Assembly: GCA_965237765.1 (NCBI GenBank)
Contig: OZ250157.1
Location: forward strand, 1,922,001-1,986,000
Reading direction: 5' to 3'
Origin: WTGJ01 sp965237765
GTDB taxonomy: Bacteria; Chloroflexota; Anaerolineae; Aggregatilineales; Phototrophicaceae
DNA: 64,000 nt
This document shows positions 49,278-58,636 of the stretch, piece by piece. The notes under the pieces are model-generated. The model was not told the DNA's origin. It worked only from the letters and a program-made list of their open reading frames with translations, and searched no databases. Both the position numbers and the translations under genes were made by a program. The number at the start of each line of letters is the position of its first letter. Position 1 is the stretch's first letter.

Positions 49278-50252
49278 ATGCCATTGCTTAAGTCGAGTCG
49301 TGAAGTGCGCGTCGCTGTCGTGCAGGCGCAACCGGCCGCTTTCCGCCGCGAAGAGGGCATTGAGCGCGCCTGTCGTTGGCTCGCTGAAGCGGCGGCAAAT
49401 GGCGCGCAGATTGTGCTCTTCCCGGAGGCATATATTCCCGCCTATCCGCGCGGGCTCATGTTTGGCACACGCGTGGGCAGCCGCAGCCGGAGCGGCCGCG
49501 AACTCTGGCAGCGTTATTGGGATAACGCCGTCGATGTCCCGGGCCCGGAAACGGAGCGGCTGGGCGAGGCGGCGCGTGAAGCAGGCATCGAGTTGGCGAT
49601 CGGCGTGGTCGAACGCGATTCGCGCTATTCCCGCGCCACGCTCTATTGTTCGCTGTTGCATTTTGGTGCCGATGGCCGCCTGCGAAATGTGCACCGCAAA
49701 CTCAAACCGACCGCCGCCGAGCGTTTGATCTGGGGTGAGGGCGACGGCAGCAGCTTGCGTGTCTCCGAAACCCCGCTCGGGCGCATTGGGGGCCTGATTT
49801 GCTGGGAGAACATGATGCCTCTAGCGCGGATGGCCCTTTATGGCCAGGGCGTGGAGATCTACCTGGCGCCGACGGCTGACGAGCGCGATGGGTGGCAGGC
49901 GACGCTGCGACATATCGCGCTCGAAGGGCGCTGCTTCGTGCTCGGCTGCAACCAATTCCAGACGCGGGACAGCCTGCCGCCCGAGCTGCGGGAATGGGAA
50001 GAAGTGGCTGCGTTGCCTGAAACGCTCTCGCGCGGCGGTTCGGCCATCTATTCGCCGCTGGGGGAAGCGTTGGCCGGGCCGCTCTATGACGAGGAGGGCA
50101 TCCTATACGCCACGTTGGATCGTGACGAGTTGACGCGCGCCCGTTACGATTTCGATGTGGTCGGTCATTACGCGCGTCCGGATGTCTTCCAGCTGCGAAT
50201 CAACGATCAGCCCAAGCCGCCGCTGGTTTTCGCTGAGGAGGCGAGCGAATAG
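49278..50252 (+). CDS. Nitrilase-family carbon-nitrogen hydrolase
   Basis: 324 residues with the Glu-Lys-Cys triad: Glu50 (VLFPEAYIPAYPRG), Lys141 (VHRKLKPTAAER) and Cys175 (GGLICWENMMPLARMALY). The Cys-Trp-Glu-Asn context and GTRVGSRS in the first third fit true nitrilases (aliphatic or arylacetonitrile type), which turn nitriles into acids and ammonia. The natural substrate is unknown. It directly follows the CPBP gene and converges with the J-domain gene. Confidence 0.88.
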   Translation: MPLLKSSREVRVAVVQAQPAAFRREEGIERACRWLAEAAANGAQIVLFPEAYIPAYPRGLMFGTRVGSRSRSGRELWQRYWDNAVDVPGPETERLGEAAREAGIELAIGVVERDSRYSRATLYCSLLHFGADGRLRNVHRKLKPTAAERLIWGEGDGSSLRVSETPLGRIGGLICWENMMPLARMALYGQGVEIYLAPTADERDGWQATLRHIALEGRCFVLGCNQFQTRDSLPPELREWEEVAALPETLSRGGSAIYSPLGEALAGPLYDEEGILYATLDRDELTRARYDFDVVGHYARPDVFQLRINDQPKPPLVFAEEASE

Positions 50253-50270
50253 CGCCACGAATGGCGGGCA

Positions 50271-51056
50271 TCAGCGCGCGCCGCGCTGATGGAGGATGTG
50301 CTGATAGGCGTTTTGCAGGCGGCGGAAGCGCGCTTCGGCCTCGGCGGCGGGCAAGGCGCTGACATCCGGATGCGTCTCCCGCGCGAGGCGGCGGAAGGCG
50401 CGACGAATTTCCGGGCCAGTGGCGCCCGCGCTCAAGCCAAGCAGGGAGAGGCTCTCGCGAGTGGCGGCATCGAGGGCTGGGAGCGGCGAGCGGCGGGCGC
50501 GGGCGGCCTGGGCATAACCGGCGCTCTGGTTTTCGCTATCCAGCTCGGCGCAAAGCCAATGACCGCGCAGGGGGCCGCCAGTGATCACACGCTCGCTCAC
50601 TGCCAGGCGCTGCAAGCGGATATCGTCGCGCCAAAGCAGCTCGTATTCGCCGGGCAGGCCGCTGGGCTGGAGCCGCAACCGAGACAGTGAGAGGCCGTTC
50701 GTACGCTGTGTATAAATGAAGAGGCGCTCGCGGCCGAGGACGCTCAAGGCCAAGAGCCAGGACGGTGGTCTACAGACGCGCTGTGTGGGGAGGGCGGCAC
50801 GATTCAGCAAGAAGACGCTACCCACACCGGCGCGAGTGTTGGCGGTGAGGGTGCGGCGCAGGGCGCGGAGCGATGGGGCGACGGTATAGACGTAGAGCGT
50901 CGCTTGCATCCAGGTTTCGACTACCAGGAGGGGCGGCGGCTCGCTGAGTTGTGGGTTGGCGTTGACACGAGCGCGCCGCACCGAGGGCAGGGCGCGAAAA
51001 TTCGTGGCCAGCCAGGCGGCCAAAGTGCGCTCGTTCTCGTGTAGATGGTCGGTCAT
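50271..51056 (-). CDS. Protein with a C-terminal J domain
   Basis: 261 residues. The C-terminal ~60 residues are a J domain (GPEIRRAFRRLARETHPDVS, with the diagnostic His-Pro-Asp at 229-231, then FRRLQNAYQHIL). The N-terminal 200 residues are beta-rich with no family I recognise. No zinc-finger or G/F region is present, so it is not canonical DnaJ. Expected to stimulate an Hsp70 for a specific client held by the N-terminal domain. TATGAT lies eight bases before the ATG. Confidence 0.75.
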   Translation of the reverse strand: MTDHLHENERTLAAWLATNFRALPSVRRARVNANPQLSEPPPLLVVETWMQATLYVYTVAPSLRALRRTLTANTRAGVGSVFLLNRAALPTQRVCRPPSWLLALSVLGRERLFIYTQRTNGLSLSRLRLQPSGLPGEYELLWRDDIRLQRLAVSERVITGGPLRGHWLCAELDSENQSAGYAQAARARRSPLPALDAATRESLSLLGLSAGATGPEIRRAFRRLARETHPDVSALPAAEAEARFRRLQNAYQHILHQRGAR

Positions 51057-51152
51057 TTACCAGCATCATAGCGGGGAGGGGATGCCGACTGCTACCAGCG
51101 GGGGCATGCTCGGTTGCCCTCCGCCTACATAACCTGGACGCTCCGTTTCGGC

Positions 51153-51158
51153 TACAAT
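51153..51158 (+). promoter_or_regulatory. -10 element (TACAAT) of the etf-rml run
   Basis: TACAAT 22 bases before the etfB ATG. A weak CTGGAC lies upstream as a possible -35. It is the only evident promoter for the run of ten genes that follows until 58.6 kb. Confidence 0.45.
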
Positions 51159-51179
51159 GGCCGTCAGCTTCGCTAGCCA

Positions 51180-51974
51180 ATGGAGGATGCGACCTTGCAT
51201 GTATTGGTGATTACGCGCGGCACGCCCGATACGGCCGCCCGCGTGATGGTTGACGAGGCGGGCGCCGTCAGCTGGGGCGATTCCGCCACTGTTGTCAACC
51301 CCTGGGACGAATACTCGCTCGAGGAAGGCATCCGCCAGGCGGAGAGCGCGGGTGGCCAATCCACCGTACTGGCGCTGGGCGGCGAATTGCACCTGGACGC
51401 CCTCAAGCACAGCCTGGCCATGGGCATCCAGAATGCCGTCCTGATTGAGGATGAAGCGCTCGACGCGCGCGATAGCCTCGCCTACGCAAAGGCGGCGGCC
51501 GGCGCCGTGCACAAACTGGGCGATATTAACCTGGTCATTTTCGGCAAGGAAAGCGTGGATGTGGGCACCGATCAGCACAATGTCCAGTTGGCGCGCGCGC
51601 TCGGCTGGCCGATGCTCAGCTACGTCTCGCGCATCCTGGCGGTCGATTACGAGGAACGCTCTATCCGCGTCGAACGAATGCTGGAGCAGGGCTTGCAGAC
51701 CGTCCGCAGTCGCCTGCCCGCCGTGATCAGCGTCATGAAGGACATTAACGAACCGCGTTACCCCAGCTTCATGGGCATCCGGCGCGCTTCGCGGGCGGAT
51801 ATCCCGCGCTGGTCGCTGGCGGATGTCGGCGTGGAATTGGGCGAAAGCGGCGCCCAGGTTTCCGCTTACCGTAACCTGCCCGGCGGCGAAGTGGCGACGG
51901 AGATATTGACGGGTGACGCGGCCGAACAAGCGGAGCAGCTCGTCGCGCGCTTGCTAGAGGAGAAGGTACTGTGA
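51180..51974 (+). CDS. etfB: Electron transfer flavoprotein, beta subunit
   Basis: 264 residues. VNPWDEYSLEEGIRQAE, the DVGTDQHNVQLARALGWPML stretch (the Etf signature DxGTxQ, AMP-binding side) and the recognition loop with RVERMLEQGLQTVRSRLPAV are present. With EtfA it takes electrons from acyl-CoA dehydrogenases to the membrane quinone pool. It overlaps etfA by four bases, and an acyl-CoA dehydrogenase follows directly. Confidence 0.93.
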   Translation: MEDATLHVLVITRGTPDTAARVMVDEAGAVSWGDSATVVNPWDEYSLEEGIRQAESAGGQSTVLALGGELHLDALKHSLAMGIQNAVLIEDEALDARDSLAYAKAAAGAVHKLGDINLVIFGKESVDVGTDQHNVQLARALGWPMLSYVSRILAVDYEERSIRVERMLEQGLQTVRSRLPAVISVMKDINEPRYPSFMGIRRASRADIPRWSLADVGVELGESGAQVSAYRNLPGGEVATEILTGDAAEQAEQLVARLLEEKVL

Positions 51975-53005
51975 GCTCGATATTCGTATGGATCGAGAGT
52001 CACGATGGCGTGGCCGCGCCCACCAGTTGGGAAGCGCTGGGGGCGGGCGCGCGCCTGGCGAAGCATTACGATGCGACAGTGGTTGCCTGCGTCTTTGGCG
52101 AGCGAGCGGGGGAGCTCGCGGCCGAAGCGGCCCACTATGGCGCGACGGCCGCCCTCGTCTGCGAAGACGAGACACTGGCCGGCTTTCGCCTCGAGCCCTA
52201 TGCCGCTCTCTTGAGTATGTTGGTGAAAGAACGGCAGCCGCGCGCCGTGCTGGCGGTGGGCACCAGCCGCGGGCGCGAATTGCTAGCCGCCAGCGCCGCT
52301 GATTGCGAGAGCGGCCTCTTCAGTGAAGTGCTCGAGCTGCAGGCGGATGGCGACGAGTTGAACATCTTGCGCCCGGTTTACGCGGGTAAATTGCTGATGG
52401 AAGGCCGGCTGAGTGGCGATTCGCCTTTCGTGTTGTTGCGCGGGCGCGCCTTTCTGCCGCAAGATTGCGACACGAGTGCCACGTTAACGCCTGAAATCGT
52501 CGCGCCGGTCCTGGCTGAAGCGGAGATCGCCACGCAGATTGAATCCTTCGAGGTGGCGCAAGGCAGCGTCAACCTGGGCGACGCGGCCATCATCGTCAGC
52601 GGCGGCCGTGGCATGGCCAACAATCCTGAGTCAGCGCCCGCAGATGCGGAAGATGCGGCCATCTGGAAGGCGCAACAGGGCTTCGCGCATACGATTCGCC
52701 CGTTGGCGGCGGTCCTGGGCGCGGCCGTGGGCGCCAGCCGCGCCGCTGTGGACGCCGGGTTCATCCCTTACGCGCACCAAGTCGGGCAGACCGGCCGCGT
52801 CGTCAGCCCGGATCTCTATATCGCCTGCGGCATCTCCGGCGCGATCCAGCACCAGGCCGGCATGCGCAGCAGCAAAATCATCGTCGCCATCAATCGGGAC
52901 GCGGAAGCGCCGATCTTCAAGCTGGCGAAGTACGGGATTGTCGGCGATCTCTACGAGGTGGTGCCGGCGCTCACGGCCGCCCTGAAGGAGAAGCTGGGCA
53001 AATGA
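51971..53005 (+). CDS. etfA: Electron transfer flavoprotein, alpha subunit
   Basis: 344 residues from a GTG in the GTGA overlap with etfB. The C-terminal FAD domain is clear: VGASRAAVDAGFIPYAHQVG, QTGRVVSPDLYIACGISGA and IQHQAGMRSSKIIVAINRD. The N-terminal half is the alpha/beta domain paired with EtfB. Partner acyl-CoA dehydrogenases are the next gene and possibly the one at 15.1 kb. Confidence 0.95.
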   Translation: MSSIFVWIESHDGVAAPTSWEALGAGARLAKHYDATVVACVFGERAGELAAEAAHYGATAALVCEDETLAGFRLEPYAALLSMLVKERQPRAVLAVGTSRGRELLAASAADCESGLFSEVLELQADGDELNILRPVYAGKLLMEGRLSGDSPFVLLRGRAFLPQDCDTSATLTPEIVAPVLAEAEIATQIESFEVAQGSVNLGDAAIIVSGGRGMANNPESAPADAEDAAIWKAQQGFAHTIRPLAAVLGAAVGASRAAVDAGFIPYAHQVGQTGRVVSPDLYIACGISGAIQHQAGMRSSKIIVAINRDAEAPIFKLAKYGIVGDLYEVVPALTAALKEKLGK

Positions 53006-54180
53006 GCGACGCCGACCGGCAGAGTGCCGCCAGCCTGCCGCGGAAGCTTTTCGCCGCCGAGCATGAGCAATTCCGCGCGGCCTTCCGCCGTTTCGTGGAG
53101 CGCGAGATCACGCCACATCACGGCGAATGGGAAGCCGCTGGTTGCGTGCCACGCTCGATATGGCAGCAAGCGGGTGCGCTCGGCTTTTTGGGCATGGATG
53201 TACCGGAAACATATAGCGGCGGCGGCGTGGACGATTGGCGCTTCAACCTGATCGTCATCGAGGAGTTGGCGCGCGCTGGCGCGCATGGGCCGGGTTTCAT
53301 CCTGCATAACGATGTCACCCTGCCTTATATGCTGGCTTATGCGAATGAGGAGCAGAAGACGCGCTGGTTGCCGGCGATGGTGGCGGGCGAATGCGTCACG
53401 GCCATCGCCATGACCGAACCGGGCACCGGTAGCGATTTGGCCGCCGTGCAGACGCGCGCGCGCCGCGAAAATGGGCACTACATCCTTAACGGACAGAAGA
53501 CTTTCATCACCAATGGCATTCTCAGTGACCACATCATCGTCGTCGCGCGGACGGGAGAAGGCGGCGGCCATGGCGATATCAGCCTGCTCGTCGTCGAGCG
53601 GGGGATGGCCGGTTTCCGCCGCGGCCGCAATCTGGCGAAGATCGGCATGGCCGCGCAGGATACGGCCGAGCTGTTCTTCGAGGATGTGCGCATCCCAGCC
53701 GCGAATCTACTCGGTGAGGAAGGGGCCGGCTTCGGATATTTGATGCGGCAACTGCCACAGGAAAGACTGAGCATCGCTGCCGGCGCGGTGGCCAGCGGCA
53801 TGGCGGCGCTGGAGGAAACCCTGGCTTATGTGAAGGGGCGGCGGGCTTTCGGGCAGCCGATTGGTCGCTTCCAGCATTCGCGCTTCACCCTGGCGGAACT
53901 GCATAGCGAGCTCAACATCGCGCAGGTTTTCGTTGACCGTTGTGCTGAGCTGCACCTGCGCGGCGAATTGACAGCGGAAGGGGCGGCCATCGCCAAATAC
54001 TGGACGACGGACGTATTGAACCGCGTCGTCGACCGCTGCCTGCAACTGCACGGCGGTTACGGCTATATGCGCGAATACTCCATCGCACGGGCCTACCTGG
54101 ATGCGCGCGTCCAATCCATTTATGGCGGCACGAACGAGATCATGAAAGAGATCATTGGCCGCGCGCTGGGCCTGGCTTGA
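53002..54180 (+). CDS. Acyl-CoA dehydrogenase, long-chain type
   Basis: 392 residues. AMTEPGTGSDLAAVQTRARR, GQKTFITNGILSDHIIV and LQLHGGYGYMREYSIARAYL are typical. The C-terminal motif is IYGGTNEIMKEIIGRAL with Gly where MCAD has the catalytic Glu; as in long-chain enzymes, the base is probably the Glu in LEETLAYVKGRRAFG. This differs from the MCAD-like enzyme at 15.1 kb. It overlaps etfA by four bases, so enzyme and electron acceptor are made together. Confidence 0.92.
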   Translation: MSDADRQSAASLPRKLFAAEHEQFRAAFRRFVEREITPHHGEWEAAGCVPRSIWQQAGALGFLGMDVPETYSGGGVDDWRFNLIVIEELARAGAHGPGFILHNDVTLPYMLAYANEEQKTRWLPAMVAGECVTAIAMTEPGTGSDLAAVQTRARRENGHYILNGQKTFITNGILSDHIIVVARTGEGGGHGDISLLVVERGMAGFRRGRNLAKIGMAAQDTAELFFEDVRIPAANLLGEEGAGFGYLMRQLPQERLSIAAGAVASGMAALEETLAYVKGRRAFGQPIGRFQHSRFTLAELHSELNIAQVFVDRCAELHLRGELTAEGAAIAKYWTTDVLNRVVDRCLQLHGGYGYMREYSIARAYLDARVQSIYGGTNEIMKEIIGRALGLA

Positions 54181-54182
54181 TT

Positions 54183-55049
54183 ATGCGTGCCCTGATCACC
54201 GGCGGGAGGGGGCAGCTGGCGCGCGCCCTGCGCGAGCGGTTGGAAGCGTCCGGCGCTAGCGTTTGCGGAAGCGGAGCAGACAGCGGCCGCTACCAACCCG
54301 ACGTGACCGAGCTGGCCGCCTTTCGTGAATTTGCGCGACGAGAAGCGCCGACGATCTTATTGCATTGCGCCGCCTGGACGGATGTTGATGGCTGCGCGCG
54401 CCAACCCGAACGCGCCGATCTCGTCAACGCCCTGGGCACGCGCAACGTGGCCACCGTGGCGGCCGAGCGCGATATCCCCATCGTCTATGTGAGCAGCAAT
54501 GAGGTCTTCGCCGGTGAAATTGGCGACGCGCCCTTCCACGAATACGACCGCGCGCAGCCCGCTAACCCCTATGGCCGCAGCAAATGGCTGGGTGAGGAAG
54601 CACTGCGCGCGCTCTGGCCGCGGCATTATATCGTGCGGACAGCCTGGCTCTACGCGCGCGGCGGGCGCAATTTTATGCAGAGCTTGCTGGCGGCGGCACG
54701 GGCGGGGAAGCCCTTGCGCGTCGTGATGGACGAAGTCGCCAACCCGACCGCGACTGATGACCTGGCGGCAGCGATCCTCTCCCTCATCGAGACGGGCGCC
54801 TATGGCAACTACCACCTCGTGAATGAGGGCGCTTGCTCACGCTATGCTTTCGCGCGCTTTCTACTGGATGAATGCGGTTTGGAGGAGACGGAGATCGCGC
54901 CCATCACGCGCGCAGATTGGCCGCGCGCCAGCACGCCACCTGCCTTTAGCGCTCTCGCCAACCAGGCTGGCGCTGCGCTGGGGATCCGCCTGCGGCACTG
55001 GCAGGAAGCGGTGGCCGAATTCCTGAACGAGGAAGGTCTGCGAGCTTGA
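54183..55049 (+). CDS. rmlD: dTDP-4-dehydrorhamnose reductase (RmlD-like)
   Basis: 288 residues from the ATG at 54183. ALITGGRGQLARALRERL is the NAD(P) loop; HCAAWTDVDGCARQPERADL and the YGRSKWLGEEAL segment with the YxxxK pair are RmlD hallmarks; RTAWLYARGGRNF follows. The last step of dTDP-rhamnose synthesis; rmlA is 10 kb away, and rmlB/rmlC were not seen. It begins two bases after the dehydrogenase stop and is interlocked with the next gene (TGATG). Confidence 0.9.
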   Translation: MRALITGGRGQLARALRERLEASGASVCGSGADSGRYQPDVTELAAFREFARREAPTILLHCAAWTDVDGCARQPERADLVNALGTRNVATVAAERDIPIVYVSSNEVFAGEIGDAPFHEYDRAQPANPYGRSKWLGEEALRALWPRHYIVRTAWLYARGGRNFMQSLLAAARAGKPLRVVMDEVANPTATDDLAAAILSLIETGAYGNYHLVNEGACSRYAFARFLLDECGLEETEIAPITRADWPRASTPPAFSALANQAGAALGIRLRHWQEAVAEFLNEEGLRA

Positions 55050-56017
55050 TGGTTGGCGAAAAGGGGGCGGCGGAAGCGGGTTTGCTCTCGGTCATCATCC
55101 CGAATTGGAACGGGATGCGCTACTTGCCAGCCTGCCTGACGGCGTTGGCCGTGCAGGATTACGCGCCGCTGGAAATTATCGTCGTCGATAACGCTTCGGA
55201 TGACGGCTCGGTCGAATACCTGCGCACAGAGCATCCCGATGTCCGGCTCCTGGAATTGTCACAGAATCGCGGTTTCACGGGCGCATGCAACGAAGGGTTA
55301 CGGGCGGCGCGCGGCGAATACTTGGCGTTGCTGAATAACGATACGGAAGCGGCGCCGGCCTGGGCGGCAGCGGCCATCGCGGCGTTGCATGGACGGCCGG
55401 AAGTGGGCAGCGTCGCCAGTAAGCTGCTGCTTTACGAGCGACGTGACGTCATCCACACCGCCGGCGATTACTTCACGCGCGATGGCTGCGCGGGCAACCG
55501 CGGTGTCTGGGAGCGCGACGCCGGCCAATACGAGCGCGAGGAATTCGTCTTCAGCGCTTGCGGCGGCGCGGCGGTGTATCGACGGGCGTTGCTGGAAGAT
55601 ATTGGCCTGCTGGATGACGATTTCTTCTTCTCGGGCGAGGATGTGGATTTGGGTTGGCGGGCGCAATTGCGCGGTTGGCGCTGCCTCTACGTGCCGGGGG
55701 CGGTCGTCTATCATCATCTAAGCGCGAGCGGCGGCGGCGTGACGGCGAGTTATTATGACGGGCGCAACAGCATCGCGATCTTGGTGAAGAATCTTCCAGG
55801 CGCGCTTTGGCGGCGCTATGGCGCGCGCATCGTCTGGCGACAAGCGCGGCGGGCAGGGCTGGCCCTGCGGGAATGGCGGGGGGCAGAGGCGCGCGCGCAA
55901 CTCCGAGGCATGGGGGCGGGCTTGCTACTCGCGCCGAAGATGTTCCGTAAACGCCGGGCCGTGCAATCCACACGCCGCGTTCGCATCGAAGAATTGGAGC
56001 GTGCGCTCACGCCATGA
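55049..56017 (+). CDS. Family 2 glycosyltransferase (rhamnosyltransferase-like)
   Basis: 322 residues. SVIIPNWNGMRYLPACL, VVDNASDDGSVEYLR and LALLNNDTEAAPAW form the GT-A nucleotide and metal site; ACGGAAVYRRALLEDIGLLD and FFFSGEDVDLGWRAQLRGW are the acceptor-side motifs common in rhamnosyltransferases. With rmlD upstream, transfer of rhamnose to a surface polysaccharide is plausible. The start is ATG 55049 in a TGATG overlap. Confidence 0.88.
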   Translation: MVGEKGAAEAGLLSVIIPNWNGMRYLPACLTALAVQDYAPLEIIVVDNASDDGSVEYLRTEHPDVRLLELSQNRGFTGACNEGLRAARGEYLALLNNDTEAAPAWAAAAIAALHGRPEVGSVASKLLLYERRDVIHTAGDYFTRDGCAGNRGVWERDAGQYEREEFVFSACGGAAVYRRALLEDIGLLDDDFFFSGEDVDLGWRAQLRGWRCLYVPGAVVYHHLSASGGGVTASYYDGRNSIAILVKNLPGALWRRYGARIVWRQARRAGLALREWRGAEARAQLRGMGAGLLLAPKMFRKRRAVQSTRRVRIEELERALTP

Positions 56018-56745
56018 GACCATTTCTTTCTGTTATCGTTCCGTTGCACAACGAAGAACGGCGCCTGCCGCTATGTATGGCGCGTACGTTGTCTTACTTC
56101 GCCGAACAATCTTACGAAACGGAAATCCTGCTCGTAGAAAACGGCAGTGATGACCAGACGCTGGCCATGGCCGAGCGTTATGCCGCCAAGAATGAGCACA
56201 TTCGCGTGTTGCAATTGGCCGAGCGCGGCAAAGGACGAGCGGTGCGCGCAGGGATGCTGGCCGCGTGCGGCGAGTGGCGCTTCATCTGCGATGTAGATCT
56301 CTCGATGCCGATCGAAGAGATCTGCAAATTTCTGCCGCCGAAGCGAGAGGGTTATGATTTGCTCATTGGCACGCGCGAGGGGCCCGGCGCGCGGCGCATC
56401 GGCGAGCCGCAATACCGCCACTTAATGGGCCGCGTCGCCACGCACATCATCAAACTCTTCGCCATCGCTCGCTATGAAGATACGCAATGCGGCTTCAAGA
56501 TGTTCAGCGCGGCGGCGGCCGAGCTATTCGCCATTCAGCGCATGCATGGCATTGGCTTCGATGTGGAGTTGCTCTTCCTCGCGGCGCGGCGCGGTTATCG
56601 GGTGGCGGAAGTTCCCATCACCTGGTACTTCGACCCGGATTCGCGCATGCGTCTGTTGGGCGATTCGCTGAAGCTGCTGTTGGAGATCTGGCAGATCCGC
56701 CGGCACGCCTGGCGGGGCAATTATGATCGTGGCGAAGTTGGCTAA
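56014..56745 (+). CDS. Family 2 glycosyltransferase (polyprenyl-phosphate glycosyltransferase-like)
   Basis: 243 residues. SVIVPLHNEERRLPLCM, LVENGSDDQTLAMAE, ICDVDLSMPIEEI (the DxD-like site) and TQCGFKMFSAAAAELFAIQ match dolichyl-phosphate glucosyl- or mannosyltransferase (ALG5/DPM1) relatives. Such enzymes load a sugar onto a polyprenyl phosphate, the donor needed by GT39/ArnT-type transferases such as the one at 691-2898. Overlaps the preceding gene by four bases and rnhB by 23. Confidence 0.85.
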   Translation: MRPFLSVIVPLHNEERRLPLCMARTLSYFAEQSYETEILLVENGSDDQTLAMAERYAAKNEHIRVLQLAERGKGRAVRAGMLAACGEWRFICDVDLSMPIEEICKFLPPKREGYDLLIGTREGPGARRIGEPQYRHLMGRVATHIIKLFAIARYEDTQCGFKMFSAAAAELFAIQRMHGIGFDVELLFLAARRGYRVAEVPITWYFDPDSRMRLLGDSLKLLLEIWQIRRHAWRGNYDRGEVG

Positions 56746-57412
56746 GCGGGGCCGGAGTTTGCAGCATTTGCGGACAGCCAGTTTGCGGTATGAGGCGCAG
56801 TTTCAAGCGGCCGGTTATAGCGGAATTGTCGGATTGGATGAAGTGGGGCGCGGCGCCTGGGCGGGGCCCGTAGCTGCGGCGGCCGTCACATTGCCGCTCG
56901 CAAGCGAACGAACGAGGCAGCAGCTGCGCGGCGTACGCGATTCGAAGTTGATGTCCGCCGTCGAGCGCGAAAGGGCCGCGGTCGCCATCCGTGAATGCGC
57001 GCGAGCCTGGGGGCTGGGTAGCGCGAGCGCGGCGGAGGTGGATGCGCGCGGTCTGCTGGCGGCGACGCTGCTGGCGATGGCGCGCGCGCTGGCGGCGCTG
57101 AGGCGGGCGGGTGGTAGCGTAGATTGCTTGCTGGTCGATGCGCTGGTGCTTCCTGAAGAACGCGGCTTGGCGCAAGTCAGCCTGCTACAGGGCGACCGCC
57201 GCTCACTCAGCATCGCCGCCGCCAGCGTGTTGGCCAAGACCTGGCGTGATGCGCTGATGCGCGAACAGGACGCGCGTTTCCCCCGCTACGGTTTCGCCCA
57301 ACACAAAGGATACGGCACGCCACAGCACCGGGATGCGCTGGCGCGATTCGGGCCCTGTACGCTGCACCGCAAATCCTACCGACCCCTGCGCGCCAGCGCG
57401 GAGCGGGCGTAA
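56723..57412 (+). CDS. rnhB: Ribonuclease HII
   Basis: 229 residues. GIVGLDEVGRGAWAGPVAAA holds the catalytic Asp-Glu pair; the third Asp is in CLLVDALVLP; SIAAASVLAKTWRDALM and HKGYGTPQHRDAL complete the fold. It removes ribonucleotides and RNA primers from DNA. Its placement inside a glycan run, overlapping the upstream transferase by 23 bases, is probably compaction rather than function. Confidence 0.95.
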   Translation: MIVAKLAKRGRSLQHLRTASLRYEAQFQAAGYSGIVGLDEVGRGAWAGPVAAAAVTLPLASERTRQQLRGVRDSKLMSAVERERAAVAIRECARAWGLGSASAAEVDARGLLAATLLAMARALAALRRAGGSVDCLLVDALVLPEERGLAQVSLLQGDRRSLSIAAASVLAKTWRDALMREQDARFPRYGFAQHKGYGTPQHRDALARFGPCTLHRKSYRPLRASAERA

Positions 57413-57426
57413 AGGAGCCTCGGGCG

Positions 57427-58542
57427 GTGAAGCTGGCTATCGCCCACGATTGGCTGAACCAGCGCGGTGGCGCGGAGGACGTGCTGGAGGCGCTGGTCGA
57501 TGCCTTCCCGAATAGCCCGATTTTCACCAGCCTCTATGCACCAGAGCGGATGCCACCTGAATATCGTCAGTGGGATATCCGCGCGCTTTGGACGAATCGC
57601 CTGCCAGGCATCGCGCGCGCCCATATGCGCTACCTGCCATTCTATCCGTTAGCCTGGGCAGGTTGCCAGCCGCGCGGCTTTGACGCGCTCCTCAGTAACA
57701 AGAGCGGTTTTTGCCATGGGTTGCGCACCCCGCCGGATATGCCGCATGTCTGTTATTGCCTGACGCCAACGCGCTACCTCTGGCAATACGACGAATACAT
57801 GGCACAGGAGGGCTATCCACCCGCGCTCGTGGCTTCGCTGCGACCGTTGATTGCCCTGTTGTGCCGCTGGGATTACGCCGCCTCCCAACGCGTGACTCGA
57901 TTCATCGCCATCTCCACCACTGTGCAAGAGCGGATTCGCCGCTTATATTGCCGCGAAGCGAGCATCATCCATCCACCCGTCGATGTCGATCGATTCGCGC
58001 CTATGCCGAGCACGGAGGTGGGGGAATACCTGCTCGTCGTCTCGCGCTTGATCCCTTATAAGTGCATCGATCTAGCGGTGCGCGCGGCGACGGCGCTGGG
58101 TATGCCGCTGAAGATCGCCGGCCACGGCCGCGATGAGCGGCGCTTGCGTTCGTTAGCTGGGCCGACGGTGGAATTCCTCGGATATGTGGCGGATGGGGAA
58201 TTACCCGCGTTGTTCGCCCGTTGCCGCGCGTTGCTTTTCCCGGGATTGGAGGATTTCGGTATCGTGCCCGTGCAGGCGCAGGCAGCCGGCCGGCCGGTCA
58301 TCGCCTATGCCGGCGGTGGTGCGCTGGATACGGTCGAACCGGGGATTAGTGGCGAGCTCTTCGCCGAGCAAACGGCAGATTGCCTGGTGGAAACGCTGCG
58401 GCAATTCGACGCGTCGGCCTACGTCCCGAGCGTCCTACGGGAACGGGCGGCGCGCTTCTCGCGCGAGCGATTTCTGGCCGCTATTCGCGCTGCGGTCGGC
58501 GATACTTGCGCAGACTTCCGGATGGGGAAGGCGATTCGCTGA
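57427..58542 (+). CDS. Group 1/family 4 glycosyltransferase
   Basis: 371 residues from a GTG at 57427. The N-terminal AHDWLNQRGGAEDVLEALVD and the C-terminal LLVVSRLIPYKCIDLAVRAA and FPGLEDFGIVPVQAQAAGRP are classic GT-B, family 4 motifs of the WbaZ-like mannosyltransferase group. It adds a sugar in polysaccharide or lipid-linked oligosaccharide assembly; donor unknown. Between rnhB and the Wzz-like gene. Confidence 0.88.
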   Translation: MKLAIAHDWLNQRGGAEDVLEALVDAFPNSPIFTSLYAPERMPPEYRQWDIRALWTNRLPGIARAHMRYLPFYPLAWAGCQPRGFDALLSNKSGFCHGLRTPPDMPHVCYCLTPTRYLWQYDEYMAQEGYPPALVASLRPLIALLCRWDYAASQRVTRFIAISTTVQERIRRLYCREASIIHPPVDVDRFAPMPSTEVGEYLLVVSRLIPYKCIDLAVRAATALGMPLKIAGHGRDERRLRSLAGPTVEFLGYVADGELPALFARCRALLFPGLEDFGIVPVQAQAAGRPVIAYAGGGALDTVEPGISGELFAEQTADCLVETLRQFDASAYVPSVLRERAARFSRERFLAAIRAAVGDTCADFRMGKAIR

Positions 58543-58605
58543 GGGCGCCCCTCGTTTCATTCGTCGCATTGCGATGATTGGCGATAATCGCTGGCAATTT
58601 CGTGC

Positions 58606-58611
58606 TATGAT
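58606..58611 (+). promoter_or_regulatory. Candidate -10 (TATGAT) of the Wzz-like gene
   Basis: TATGAT 25 bases before the ATG at 58637, with GAGGG between. No good -35. Confidence 0.35.
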
Positions 58612-58636
58612 GGGCACGCGAGTTTCGAGGGCGGCG

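Noticed and set aside
48223..49284. 353-codon open frame antisense to the CPBP protease
   Set aside because: Gln/Arg/Glu-rich low-complexity translation, mirrored from a membrane protein gene.
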